Assembly (NCBI GenBank): GCA_035236585.1
Contig: CP141132.1
Span: 63,461,880 to 63,525,879 of the forward strand
DNA: 64,000 nucleotides
Direction of reading: 5' to 3'
Source of the DNA: Warburgia ugandensis
Lineage: Eukaryota > Streptophyta > Magnoliopsida > Canellales > Canellaceae
Below are positions 35,570 to 47,398 of the stretch, piece after piece (the stretch's first letter is position 1; the number at the start of each line of letters is the position of its first letter). Both the position numbers and the translations under genes were made by a program. The notes under the pieces are model-generated. The model worked only from the letters and a program-made list of their open reading frames with translations, ran no database searches and was not told the origin of the DNA.

Positions 35570-37686
35570 TGGTGATCCATCAATGATCCCAATCTTGGAC
35601 TACAGATCTTCAAATCAAGTATGAGTGAGTGGTTAGGTGAGAGCATATGTGAGTTGAGCATGACCACTAACATGTTTGACTTGAAGAACATCTTTGTGAA
35701 CTCAATCCCTTACAAAATAAAAATATATAGCAACATGCTTCATGTGGGTATGAAAGATACAGTTGGCATTAAGATACAGGGCACCAATATTGCCACAGAG
35801 TAATAAGTGTATTGCATTTGTGTATGCCAAGTTCATTAAGTAGAGATCATCTAGCTGTGCTAACTTTGTAGTGACTATGGGAGCATCACAATATTCAGCC
35901 TCTATGGACCTAGCAACCATTTGCTATTTTTTGGAACTTCATGAAATGACATTGTTTCCTTGGAAGACAACATAAGCTAAATTACTACTTTAATCAACTT
36001 TGTTGTAAACCTAGTATGTGTCAGTGTATAGCACAAGTGAAGAGGATGTGCTTCTTTGTGTAGTCCCAAATACCATTTGTTTTAGATAGCAAAGCAACCA
36101 TTTTGTATGTTGCCCCGGTGAGAAGTGGTAGGATGATGCATGAAATGGGAGAGGCAATTAACTGTGAGTACAATCTCAGGCACTAAAGAGCATCTATGAC
36201 ACTTTGATATTACCTTGCATTGCCTAGAAATGTGCTATTGAAAGTAGAGAGAGATGTGTTGACTAATATTGGAGTAAGTAGTAGTTTTGCATCATCTATA
36301 CATGCTCAATCAAGAATGTCATGTACACACTTCGTTTGACATTGAAGGACACTAGATATAGTGGGAAGGATCTCAACTCCTAAAAGGAAATGTACCTCAA
36401 CTCTGGAAAGGAAATGTAGTGTGCCTTGGTCCTCGATCGAGAATGTACCTGTACGAGAAATGAGAACTTTAATAATGAAAGAGGGAGAGTTAGTAGTGAC
36501 AAGAAGGCCATTGAAATACATGAGGAAATATATTAAGGTATCATTCTTTTCTAAGATGAATAAGGAAGGATCATATTTGGATTCTTGAAACTTTGATAGT
36601 ATAGAAAGCTTACGAGCTTTCAACACCATATTGTAGAGGACTTATTTGAGCCCATAAATAGATTTTTGAAGTTTGCAAACACGATTGCATTTATAGGGAT
36701 CAACAAAAGCAATGGTTGTTTGATGTAGACTTATTCTATTAGAGTGCCATGGACAAAGGCATTGTTTATGTCTAGCTGACAAAACCATCCACTAATAAGA
36801 GTAATAATGAGAACAACTCTTATTGTTGTGGGTTCGATTACTAGACTAAAAGTTCTTGAGAAGTTTATACCTAGACATCAATGGAAACCTTTTACTAGCG
36901 AGTGAGATTTGCTTTATTTAATGGTTCCATTTGGGTTTCTTTTGGTGCAAAAAATCCACTTAAAGCCTATGACAATGTAGTGAGATTTTCTCGGTATTCG
37001 CCACCAAATTTGATTTTTCAAGAGGCTTGTTTACTTTGTAGATGTAGAGGGATTCCAAAGAGGGTCTTTGAGAGCCTATTAAATAATTTGAGGCTCAAAG
37101 TTAGATTGGATAGGATGATTAGTAGTAGTAAAAAGTCACTTGGGTGGGAGAAAATTGATCACAGAACGAGTAACCATGGTGTGAGTTCTCAAGGGAGATG
37201 GTAAGGTAGAAGAAGATGATGGATTACTATTGAAAAAGGGAGAGAGCTATATGATTCATGGGACTGATTTGATGCACAGATGGACATTGTAGAATATGAG
37301 ATTGAGAGGGATGAATTTGCATAGCCTAGAGGAGCTTCTTATGATAATGGATTGTTGGATGATGGAGAGGCATGATAACTGCTTTGTGATGGTAGTGGTG
37401 AGGAAGATAAAATAGGGTATAAAGCATTACGTATCGTGTTTCGGGGGATATTACCATTTAAGTTGTGTTGAGATGGCATAGGACTTATTGATACAAATTC
37501 ATGTGCAGGCATCATTGGGATTAGTTGAGTTGTCTTTTCAGCTTCACTTGGAAGCATTCTTATGTATGGCACTTGTAAGGGAAATGTATTAGGGGAAAAC
37601 AACCAAGGATAATGAGTGATTACCCACACCAAATTTTCATTGTGTGTGATGTGTAAACAATCATACAAAAGGAAATTGAGGGAAGA
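35570..37686 (-). pseudogene. Copia reverse transcriptase and RNase H relic
   Basis: The RNase H segment (35,702-35,920) contains ALYLNANCIFHTHMKHVAI, matching the 'SNPVFHARTKHIEID' region of copia RNase H. The RT segment (36,306-36,629) has the palm-side sequence LIYFLMYFNGLLVTTN where the YVDD box should be (VDD changed to FNG), followed by the FLLGVEILPT region. Upstream, QLDINNAFVHGTL and LQKSIYGLK (about 36,640-36,790) are the expected RT motifs. A 120-codon frame at 37,339-37,701 fits the poorly conserved linker between integrase and RT. Confidence 0.75.
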
Positions 37687-38638
37687 TTTTTCTTGGAGCA
37701 AAGTCTAAGTTTTATTATTTATCAAGTAATTGTGGGATACATTCCTAGAGTTACATCAAATGATGAGATTACCTTTCTCAATTACTAGTGCCATTAGTTC
37801 ATTTCTTTGATGATTGAATCATATATATACAATCTTTGATTATCTTTCTTTAATTACTGAATACATATAGGCATACAAAGAAAAGACCTTTGATTAGAGA
37901 TTGGTTGTGTATGACCCAAATATGATAATTTGTGGCTTTGATAATTTTCATAGTTAGGCCTGGATTACTTTTACAATGTAATTGGGTTTTAACTTAGTTT
38001 TATGATGTGAGCTGGTCGATCATTGATGTGATGTGTCTTTCAAAGTATTGGATAAACTCAATGAGAGTGTTTGACCTTCGAGCCCTCTTTGTCTATTATT
38101 AAGTGTAGTATTAATATATCCCCTCTTTAATTGTTTATCCATATGTAGTTGTTTATAGCCTCAAGTGCATGGCAATGCTCTCATCATGGAGATAAAGGAT
38201 TTAGTATCTTGGGTATAGATTTAACATCTATTTAACTGTTCAGTATTAGAGGAGGACACATGTGTTGCTATTGATCTATTTGCAATAAGAGGGCTTGAGA
38301 TTTAAGTCTAATTAGAGTCATCACATGTCCTTTCCAAACACGATAGATCATTTGTAGTTTGAATTTCTACCATTTAGGGTTTTTGAGTTGATGAAACCCT
38401 TGTGATTAAAATATGTTATGATGCTAAGGCATTTTTTGGCCAATGGCATCTACCTCGTTAAAGTTATTAATTTTTAGGACTCTTGGAGCTAGTGGGACCT
38501 ACTGGGCTAGAGTCATTATTTTGTGGAACCCTTAAAGTGTGGGGCACGTTTGGTTGGTGTCATCAATTTGAGGACTTTTCAAGTTATAGGTCCCATTTTG
38601 CATTAGTTTTTAGTTTTTGTGACAGTTTGAGTTGTGCG
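37687..38638. other. Left part of the 17-kb insertion, identity unknown
   Basis: The copia linker frame stops making sense here. The flanking scaffold bases gaaga (37,682-37,686) and gaaaa (54,695-54,699) could be a diverged target duplication. The sequence is non-coding and gives no LTR or TIR that I can pair with the right end. Confidence 0.35.
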
Positions 38639-41053
38639 TGTGACGACTCGGGTTTTTATATGATGCAATTTTGATAAAAAGGCGAGATCTCTTGTTTTAT
38701 AAGTATGAAATGCATGAAAATCTTTGTCTTTTGGAAAACAATCTTTCATAAAAACCCCGAGTGCCAAAACACATTTTCAAATTATCTAGCCATGGCAAAG
38801 TTTTAAATCAATATTATTCCCAATAAAGTGTTAGTCACAAAATTTCTATTAGAGAGTAACTACAATCAAGTAACATTGAAAGATAAGGTGGGGGTTTACT
38901 TACTTACACTTAGTCTGGGTGTCTCCTAGCACAAGCGTACCTTGCCCTTAAGTATTTACTTTGTGTCTGAAAAATGTTGAGGATTGGGTGAGTATATACT
39001 ATACTCAGTAGGAGCCTATCACTACTAGTTTTATAATGCATGAGATGTATTAAAATCATATGCTTTTTCAAAACATGTGCATGTCTGAATACTCAAGTTC
39101 AATATCGATATAAGAATCCGTTATCAAACTGAAATAGTAACGATTTAAAGGATCACATAATCCAAAATTGAAAGTATCATATACATACATATATATATAT
39201 ATCATAACATTATGATATGCATAAGATGCTTCATGGAATCCAACTCATGGATCTCTAGTATGGTATGGTCGACCAACCTCATATTATGCCATATGAAATG
39301 CACATAAATCATCAAACCATAGGGTTCAAACTATGCCCACGACCTTGCCGTCGTGTGGTCCCCGGGTACCTGGGGACACAGCGTCATAGCCTCCACGGGG
39401 CATATGACACATCGACCCAGTGCCGTGACACCAGTGGTAGCCCCCTGTACCACATGCAGTCGACGTAGGGACATGCCCTTTTTGGGCGTGGTACCCATTC
39501 CACCTAGTAGTGGTAGAGGCTGGGTGGCCAACCTGCACCCCCAAGATAGCACCCACGAGCTTACTAGCCCAAATCACATAAGATCAAACAAGCGAAAAAC
39601 CTTTTTTTTCAAAACCTGTCCTCTTTGGGTCCCTCACAACTGCTTGGCCCTCGGCACTCTAGCGTCTTTTAGTAACCCTCAAGGACATGTAATTTTTGCA
39701 AGTACTTAAATCATGCAATGTATGCACTTGTTTGCACCACGAGCTTACTAGCCCAAATCACATAAGATCAAACAAGCAAAAAACCTTTTTTTTCAAAACT
39801 TATCCTCTTGGGGTCCCTCACAACTACCTGGCCCTCGGCACTCCAGCGTCTTTTGGTAACCCTCAAGGACATGCAATTTTTGCAAGTACTTAAATCATGC
39901 AATGTATGCACTTGTTTGCAAAACATATATATGCATAATGTATATGCTATTATTTACAAAACATGTCTATGCACAAAGCATTTATCACATGCATGCTAAA
40001 CAAGTCATATACTTAAATCATGTATTTGCAAAACAATCATAGTTCTTTTAAAAGAATCTAGTAGTGATAGAGCACCTACCTGGCTAGGTCGCGCTAACCC
40101 CTTTGTCCTTGTACGCCTATGGGTGTCCTAAGGTCCTAATTGGGCCTTGGTATCTTCAGTTTTCCAAAGGTCTAGCGGCCATGCGTCACCATCCTATTCT
40201 AAGGGTCATGCCAACCTTTGATTGGGCCTTAATTAGGGATTTTATAAATTAGATGTGTCTGCGTCGTCGACACGGACACAACGCCTTTTGCGGCGCCTCA
40301 ATCAGAGCTCTAGATCTCAAGTTATAAGCATTTTAGTGTCGCACGTACATAAGGGTCTTAAAAGTGAAAAGGTGGAATGCTAGGGCGCTGCGTGTCAGCA
40401 TCATGCGCCCTGGCTTCCTTAAGGAACGAGAAAACCCCATACCGCTAGTGTGCTGTGCATCTGCAGCGTGTGCCTCAGTGGGCGCGTTTGCAGATGCACT
40501 GGGTTTTCCCGCCCGTCCTTCTCTTTTGCGGGCGCGTTTGCAGATGCACTCCTCCACAACGAGTTTTCTCCAACCTTTTGGGCTGCCATTAGAGGCGCCC
40601 AAGTGCTCTATTTATAGAGCTATGAGAGGGTTCTGGAGGGGGCTCTCATCGCCTTTGAATGGCGATGGAGAAACCTTCAGAATGGGGTGATTTCTCCTCC
40701 AATCACTGTCGTTCTAGAACCCTCTAAAGGTTGAAGATGAAGGGTGCCCGTATCAAAACGGGCCCCTGTGTTTTGCAGGCTAAATCCGTTGTTTTTTTTG
40801 TTGTTGTAAAAATTACATTTTTGCCCCTGAACTTCAAAGGGCCATAATTTGCTAATTTTAACTCCGTTTTGAGTGATTTTGGTCTCGTTGGATTCCTTTT
40901 TCTGAGACGCACCTAATGGTACCATTTTCAGGACCAAATTTTTGGGTTCAGTCAAGGTGAATAGTGAAATGACTAAAATGCCCTTATCTTCAAAAACTGA
41001 TCTTTTCATTGCTTAACTTGGAATTTCAATATTACAAAATTGGAGTCATTACA
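38639..41053. mobile_element. Solo LTR, probably Ty3 (Tekay/Del-like), 2415 bp
   Basis: Starts TGTGACGACTCGGGTTTTTA and ends GTCATTACA. Flanking 5-mers are gtgcg (38,634-38,638) and gtggg (41,054-41,058), one mismatch. Internal features fit chromovirus LTRs: a 'ttgggtgagtatatactatactcagtagg' type motif near 38,975-39,003 and a GC-rich 3' half containing a direct repeat gggcgcgtttgcagatgcac (about 40,480 and 40,531). There is no coding region or partner LTR. ORFs drawn across it are spurious. The lineage is a low-confidence guess. Confidence 0.65.
39553..39920. repeat. 184-bp tandem duplication within the solo LTR
   Basis: Two copies, 39,553-39,736 and 39,737-39,920, are nearly identical (for example both contain cacataagatcaaacaagc and ccctcaaggacatg). 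They are much less diverged from each other than other repeats in this block, so the duplication is recent or was homogenised. Confidence 0.92.
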
Positions 41054-41189
41054 GTGGGGCCCATCTAACTAGAGTCCGTATTTTGTGGGATTCCTCGAGC
41101 TACAAGGCCCATTGAGCAAGAATCCTTATAATGCTTTCAAACTTTAATTAAATTTGAGAATCTTGACTTATCCACTTTCATACTCTAAT

Positions 41190-41412
41190 TGGATTTAGGA
41201 ATCTGATTGGAACACACTTTAGGAGGCTTAGATCAATAAGACTTTGATTGTATTTATGAGTCTTAATTAGGGTCTACTTTAGAAGTCTTAGGTCGATAGG
41301 ACTTTGATTGTGTATGGGAGTCCCAATTGCATTCCGCTTTAGTAGTCTTAAGCCAATAGGACTCTACTTGCATTTGGGAATGTTAATTGGACTCCACCTT
41401 AGAAGTCTTGTA
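41190..41412. repeat. 60-bp tandem repeat, about 3.7 units
   Basis: The motif agNagtcttaRgNcaataggactttgattg recurs at 41,221, 41,281, 41,341 and 41,401, a period of exactly 60 bp, with preceding partial homology back to about 41,190. Units differ at roughly one position in five. Confidence 0.85.
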
Positions 41413-41559
41413 ATTGGAGGACTATTAGGTATTTTAGGCCTTCAACATGGTGGGTAAAGAGAAAGAAAAAAGGGATGCCTAGTTTTGAATGTGAAATGGG
41501 CCACCTTCTTTCTAAACTTTGAAATCTTAACTTTGGACATCAATTAGGACTCACTTGGA

Positions 41560-42470
41560 ATCTAAATTAGTTTAGGAGATAAACAAGGGATCCATCTTGG
41601 ATAATTTTATTTGGTTAGCAAGAGGGTCCCACCATATGAGTTTTTGAGATAAAGAAGCCTCCTTGGATAATTTTATTTGGTTAGCGATGAGTCCCATCTA
41701 TAAACAAGGTGGTTTTTATTTAATGCTCCGCAAGAACTTAATAGATAGGGTTCTCTCCTGTAAGAGTCCTAAATATTTACAAAGATAAGAAGCCCCTAGA
41801 TAGGATGTTTTTATTTGGTTAGCAATAGGGTCCCACCATAAACAAGTTAGGTCCCATTTTATGTTTCTTGAAAAATCTAAATATGTAGGACACTCTCCTC
41901 GTGGAAGAGTCTTACTATTTTAGAAATAGAAAGTCCTTATAGAGTGCTTCCTTTCTAAATGAAAATGGGTCCCACCTTCAACCAAGGTGGTTTTAGGCTT
42001 GTTAGAAAACCCAACATAATGGACTCTTCTCTCTCTATGGGAGAATCCTAACTTTTTGAAAAAAATAAAGAACCCTTATGGCACTTCTTTTTTTTTTTTT
42101 TTTTAATTTGAATGATAATGGGTCACACCTATAAAAGGTGGATCCCATTATGAGTTTTCGAGGAGACTAAACATAAAGGACTCTCTCTAGGTGAGTCATA
42201 AATTTTTTGAGTTGGGAAATCCCCATACTGGTTTTCTTTTAAACCAATGATAATGGGTCTCACATGAAAGTAAAGTGGATCCCTTATCAAGTTTTGAGTT
42301 GCCTTAGAAGAGGTCATAGAGAAACTTTAGGCACAAAAAGACATTAAGGAGTTTCCCTTAGGAGAGTCCTAATAGTTTTTAGACTAAGAGGTCCTCATGT
42401 GGGGTATTTGTTTTAATATTTACGTACTTATTTATTTATTTATTCATATCAAGATCTCCACTCATTTTAG
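41560..42470. repeat. Degenerate tandem array, about 140 bp unit, with hairpin core
   Basis: The marker gggtcccacc, often followed by caaggtgg, recurs near 41,622, 41,686, 41,826, 41,967, 42,119 and 42,246 (mostly 127-153 bp apart). Each unit also carries a palindromic core of the form aggactctc...gagagtcct, for example 42,347-42,370, and an 'aaagaagtccttatgg' block. The array is cut by the Athila-like element and resumes at 53,778. Confidence 0.65.
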
Positions 42471-42483
42471 ATAACATGGGCTC

Positions 42484-43784
42484 TGTTAAGAGTCCATTAT
42501 TGCATAAATTACCTTCATTTAGCATGACTTTTGATATATTTTTAAGATATTATTTAGAACTTGATATGAAAATTATGTCTTTTGAAAATTTTATAATCTA
42601 ACCTTAATTTGGTAAATTTTCAAGGTTAGATAATGATCCTAGATGATTTAGAATTCCCAATAGAAAACTAAGTTAAAAATTAGGAAATTCAGATGATTTA
42701 GAATTCTTTGGAGAAAAAGAAAGAAAATAGAGAGGAAAATTACTAAAAATTGAATTCAAACCAACTTTCATCATTTATAAATGCCAAATAAAAAATAGAG
42801 TAAAAAAAAATCTTAAAAATTCAGAGAAAAATGGAGGTTGAAGAAGATGAATAGTGCATGCGCAAGCTAGTGAATAGGGGTACTTTTCACATCCATTCTT
42901 GCTTTGATACTTGACAAAAGTGTTTGAAATTTAGTTCATTAGATAGAAGACATCAATGAGAAGAATACTCGGGTATTTGATTTTCAATTTTCATTCCAAA
43001 TCTTATAACTTGAATTGATTAAAGTTAGCTACTTGCTACTATTCGTATGAACAATAACTGTGAGTTACTTAAATTTTTGCACCTTGATGAGTTTTTAAAT
43101 GATCTAATCTTTTGCTTATATTTTAATTTAAGTTATAAAGAGTTTCATATAAACTTTTTGAAATTTATTGGTTGGATTTGTTTAATTTTATGAAATAATC
43201 TTGAAAGGCACTGTTGTGTAGGTTTGTGAACAACCTATGTTTGTAATTAAAGATCTTAATTAAATTATCTTGATTTGAAATCTAACTATACAATTGAATT
43301 TATTGATATCAAAATTTTCTAAGTACCATTTTCATTAAAAATTTCTATAAAAAAGTCAAAGAAATTAGTAGCTAAAGTTAGTGAAGTCTCTATGGACTCT
43401 GGCTGTTCTTGGATTGTAAACAGAGACACTGGATTAATATTTAATTGTAGATAGGGATATGATAATTACTTAGCTAGTGTCAAATGCACACGGCCTCGTA
43501 TGACTCTCATAGTTACCTCTAACTTCTTTTTTTTTTTGTAACACTCTCTCACTTGCACACATAGTAAGAGGCTTTGCTATGATATTTTAACTTTAAAAAA
43601 TTAAGAAAATTCATAAATAGGGTCTAATTCGTAACACATTAGAGATTGCTATGGGTGATCTTAATTTTTGGTTAATTAAATTTTATTTAAACTTTAAACT
43701 TTTAAGTCGAGTCCCCGTGGTATCGACTCGTACTTGTATAACTTGTACTACAATAGCTCATGCACTTGTGAAAACTAATCAATA
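42484..43784 (+). repeat. 5' LTR of the Athila-like element
   Basis: Begins TGTTAAGAGTCC. The terminal CA is mutated to TA (atcaata against atcaaca in the 3' LTR). About 290 bp present in the 3' LTR (about 52,350-52,640) is missing here. Confidence 0.8.
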
Positions 43785-43790
43785 AGGTTT

Positions 43791-43808
43791 TGGTGCCATT
43801 TTCAGGGA
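43791..43808 (+). other. Primer-binding site, tRNA-Asp type
   Basis: TGGTGCCATTTTCAGGGA compared with the Athila/Tat consensus TGGCGCCGTTGCCGGGGA: 13 of 18 match, and four of the five changes are C-to-T or G-to-A. It lies 6 bp after the LTR end. Confidence 0.7.
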
Positions 43809-44945
43809 CCTGCAATGGAGTTTTAATTAAATTTAATAAAAATTTAAAAATTTAAAAACCCAATTTTTATTTTTATTTTTTATGAATTGCATTATTTTAG
43901 AATTTTAGGCATTTTTAGGTGCAATTTTTAAGTTTTCTTACTACTATTTTTATTTTGCAAAAAATTAGAAAAAGAGGAATTTGAGGATCTCAATTAGGAT
44001 AGCAAATTTTTTTATTTTCAATGAATTATAGTGAGGATGCATTGTATTTTTTATTAATCGCAATTCATTTAAAAAGGGTTGTAATAATATAGGTCAAGGG
44101 TGGATCATCGTAACCTGGAAGTGGTGGTAGAATGTAAATGGTCCCACCATTATACGAGAAGATCTTATCCAAGACCCCACTTTGAGCAGTTCTCACTCCT
44201 TAGAATTCTTAGGTTAGGGTTTGCATATTTAGAATAACTTTGCATTGATTGGTAGTGTAATTGCATATAGAAAGCATATTTTATATTTGTTGCATTTTAG
44301 GGATTGCATTAGTTTATTATTTTTAATTACATTTTAGGGCATATTTTATCCCTTTAAGGTGATTTATATGTTGATCAAATTGCTATGGAGAGAAAAAATT
44401 AACTAGTAAGAACACATAATCCCATAAGATCAAGGATGGATTTCACCACCACCTCTTGGCCTGCCTAGGATAATCATTATAAGCACGTAACCCAACCTTC
44501 CAAAGTAATTTAAAATCAATTAGAAGAGGCATATAGAGACCATCACATGCTAGTAGGACCCTTTTGGAAGGAGCCAACCCATTGTCACTCAAGGGGCCCC
44601 AGTCTAATTGGCTACACTGGTATATAAATGATTAGCTTTGCCAACACATTCTATGACTCAGACTACCTACAGCTAGCTGAGGAGGGTGTGAAGCAGTTGG
44701 TTAGGTTAGGATAGGATATAACTGGTAAGTGGTAGGGTAGGTCTGAAAGAGAGGAGGAGCATTATATTAGGTTAATCTAAAAGCTCCCCCCTTCTCCCCT
44801 ACAAATTCAAGAAAGTCAAAATGTTTTAGCTTGTTAGCCTTAGGATTGTTTGATTGTATCCCTTGTTTGTGAATTATTTCAGACATTAGGTTGCATCATT
44901 TAGTTTATTTTTCTTTTAAAAAAACAAAAAAAACTACATGATAAG

Positions 44946-45422
44946 TTGCATTTAATGAATAATTTAAACACTAATAAAAGAAGTAATCTACAACCCAACA
45001 TTAACAAAGATGATATTTCCCTATGGAAGACCATCTTTAATGATGATGAACTACCGCTCATCCTGGACAATGATGATGTTTTCTCATGGATGAGCAATCC
45101 TCTCTCTGATGCTAATGATCCTCCACCTCTATTTAATAATAATATACATCCATGGAGGAATCATTCTTTACCACACAGAAATAGGAGAAGTACAAATAAC
45201 AAGGAATGGGACCAACTTAAAACACACAAGGATCATTGGCATCATCAAAATCCTCATAAGAGAATATTAAGAGACAATTTACAGCCTAATTATACCAGCA
45301 TACCTTCATATATAAATTTACCTCCAAATGCTAGTATGATTAAATTAAAAGTCGGAGTAATTCAATTACTTCCTAAATTTTATGAGTTGGAGAGTGAGAG
45401 TCATTACCTGCATTTAAAATAA
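44946..45422 (+). pseudogene. Athila-like Gag, N-terminal part
   Basis: 158 open codons. The last ~50 residues (LRDNLQPNYTSIPSYINLPP, then KLKVGVIQLLPKFYELESES and YLHLK) match the conserved Athila Gag segment. Upstream residues are Asp/Asn/His-rich. A stop follows YLHLK at the point where the family continues 'EFDE', which is still visible after the stop. The frame is cut by the SIRE insertion near 45,534. Confidence 0.75.
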
Positions 45423-46035
45423 TTTGATGAAGTGTATATTGTTAGCCCCAAAGGTTTCAACATTGATATTTCAAATTATTTTGATGATAACAAAGCATTT
45501 ATGCATTTATACTAACAATTATTTTTGAGTATGTGTTGAAGCAATTATTCAAATCAACACAAGACATCACAAATTTTATGAAGGATCAAAGATTGCTACA
45601 AGGCTCATGGCATAAGAAGCAAGCCTCATGCAAGAAAAGTCAAAGAAAGTCAAAATTGAAGACTTGAAGATTTAATTCTCAAAGTTTATTTTTGCGATCA
45701 TATGCTTGTATGCGTGAATGGATATGAATATTGGCAAAGCATCCACACACTCATACATTTCATTATTACATATTTTTTTGTCATAAAAAAATATTTTTAA
45801 ATTTAATTTTGATCCTTTAAAGAAATAATATTTTACATGATTTAAATTATTTTTTATGATCAAATATTTATTAAATTGTGTCACAAAATATTTTTCATGG
45901 TTCAAAATATCTATTGATCATGTCATAAAATTTTTATGTGCATTGGCAATTTTTAAAGACATGAAACAATTATTTTAAAGGAATATTGATGATATATATA
46001 TATATATAATAAATTTGCACTATATCTTATTCTTA

Positions 46036-46374
46036 GCCAGGAACATATGACACGAATGCATGCTTGTACTTCATGTTGTTGTACATACTAGTACTTGTCT
46101 CATGTGGGAAACATATGACACCACTAATGTATACTTGTACTTTATGTTGTTGCACATGCTAGTACTTATCTCATGTGGGGAATATATGACACCACTAAAG
46201 CATGCTTGTACTTCATGTTGTTGTACATGCTAATACTTGTCTCATGTGGGGAACATAGTAGGAAACATATGACACCATTAATGCATGCTTGTACTTCATG
46301 TTGTTGCACATGCTAGTACTTGTATCTTGTGGGGAACATAGTGGAGAACATATGACACCACTAATACATGCTTC
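46036..46374 (+). repeat. Tandem repeats in U3 of the SIRE-type LTR
   Basis: Four to five units of about 70-85 bp built on gaacatatgacaccactaa, gcttgtacttcatgttgttg and ctagtacttgtctcatgtgg. They end about 30 bp above the TATA box, a usual place for transcriptional enhancer repeats. Confidence 0.85.
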
Positions 46375-46400
46375 CACCTCTACTAAGCCTCAAATTGTGC

Positions 46401-46408
46401 TATAAAAG
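46401..46408 (+). promoter_or_regulatory. TATA box of the SIRE-type LTR
   Basis: TATAAAAG in gctataaaaggaaccc, directly below the U3 tandem repeats. Transcription would start about 30 bp further right, defining U3/R. Confidence 0.7.
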
Positions 46409-47337
46409 GAACCCTTCACCTCCTCATTTTGCATCCATTCATTGCAAGAGAAATCAAGAGAGGTTGAAAGAAAAAACACTCTAGAAAGTTCAACCTTGCT
46501 ACTGCCTATATTTCTCTAGAAAAATCCTTGAAGCATCATTCTTCTTCAATGATCAAAAAGCCATACTTTTGCTACCATTTGCTAAAATTTTCAGAGGCTC
46601 TAAACTCCAAAAACTCACTTTAGTTGCTGCCCTTCTCTAGTCCAGGAAATTTCTTGGCAGTCTCACCTTTGAGTGTTCAAAAAATGCTATTAGTTGTGTT
46701 CTTCATTGTTATACTTCTCTACCTGCTAATCACACATAAAGCTTATTTTCTTTTGTTAGCAAAGTTCTGTAGATTTATTTTGAAGCACATTATTGCACAT
46801 TCACAACTTCATATTGAGCATACATAGTCTTGCATATACATATTGCTCATAGCACACTTTGCCAAAATCTTTATATTCTTTCTTGTGTGCAAAAACAGTT
46901 AACTATATTGTAGTATCTATCCTAAAAGAGGAATCATCATACTTAACCTTTATATTCTTATATTTGGTGTTTAAGGTCGGATCACCACATCAAAAGGCCT
47001 TGGATTCTTGGTGTTTAAGGTTGGTTCACTAGATCAAAAGACCTTGGTTGTAAAGGGATCCTTGCCTCCTATTGTTAAAGCAAGTGAATAGTGGAAACCT
47101 CAAGGACGGTTGTTAGCCTTGGGAAACAAAGTGGAGTAGGTCTTGGATATATAGAACGAACCACTATAAATCCTTGTGTCTCTTGTCTCTATTTACTTTC
47201 TTAGCAAGCTTTATTTTTGCTTATTTTCTTTACAAGCACATTTACTTTCCTTGAGTTGAACATTGCACTTTATTGTTTTAATTTTTCAAAAAGCTCAATT
47301 CACCCCCCTTCTTGAGTTGCCTACGTGGACTTTCATT

Positions 47338-47350
47338 TGGTATTAGAGCA
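47338..47350 (+). other. Primer-binding site, initiator tRNA-Met
   Basis: TGGTATTAGAGCA, one change from the usual copia site TGGTATCAGAGCA, 2 bp after the LTR end. Confidence 0.85.
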
Positions 47351-47398
47351 GGTACTCTACATAGCTTAAGTTTTATCACTTTAGAGTTAAAAGATCAT

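Larger units (their letters stand above)
45534..47335 (+). repeat. 5' LTR of the SIRE-type element, about 1.8 kb
   Basis: Starts TGTTGAAGC (start uncertain by 2 bp) and ends GTGGACTTTCA, directly before TTTGGTATTAGAGC. It carries a tandem-repeat enhancer-like region and a good TATA box. It is the only LTR left, so no LTR divergence can be measured. Confidence 0.75.

Noticed and set aside
39353-39893. ORFs of 65-118 codons on both strands
   Set aside because: Lie within the GC-richer solo LTR and its 184-bp duplication, overlap in several frames, no motif.
39553-39920. Possible CRISPR-like or satellite array
   Set aside because: Only two 184-bp copies with no spacers in a plant LTR; a simple tandem duplication.
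40333-41009. ORFs of 89-110 codons
   Set aside because: Same solo LTR; frames overlap on both strands and lack any family features.
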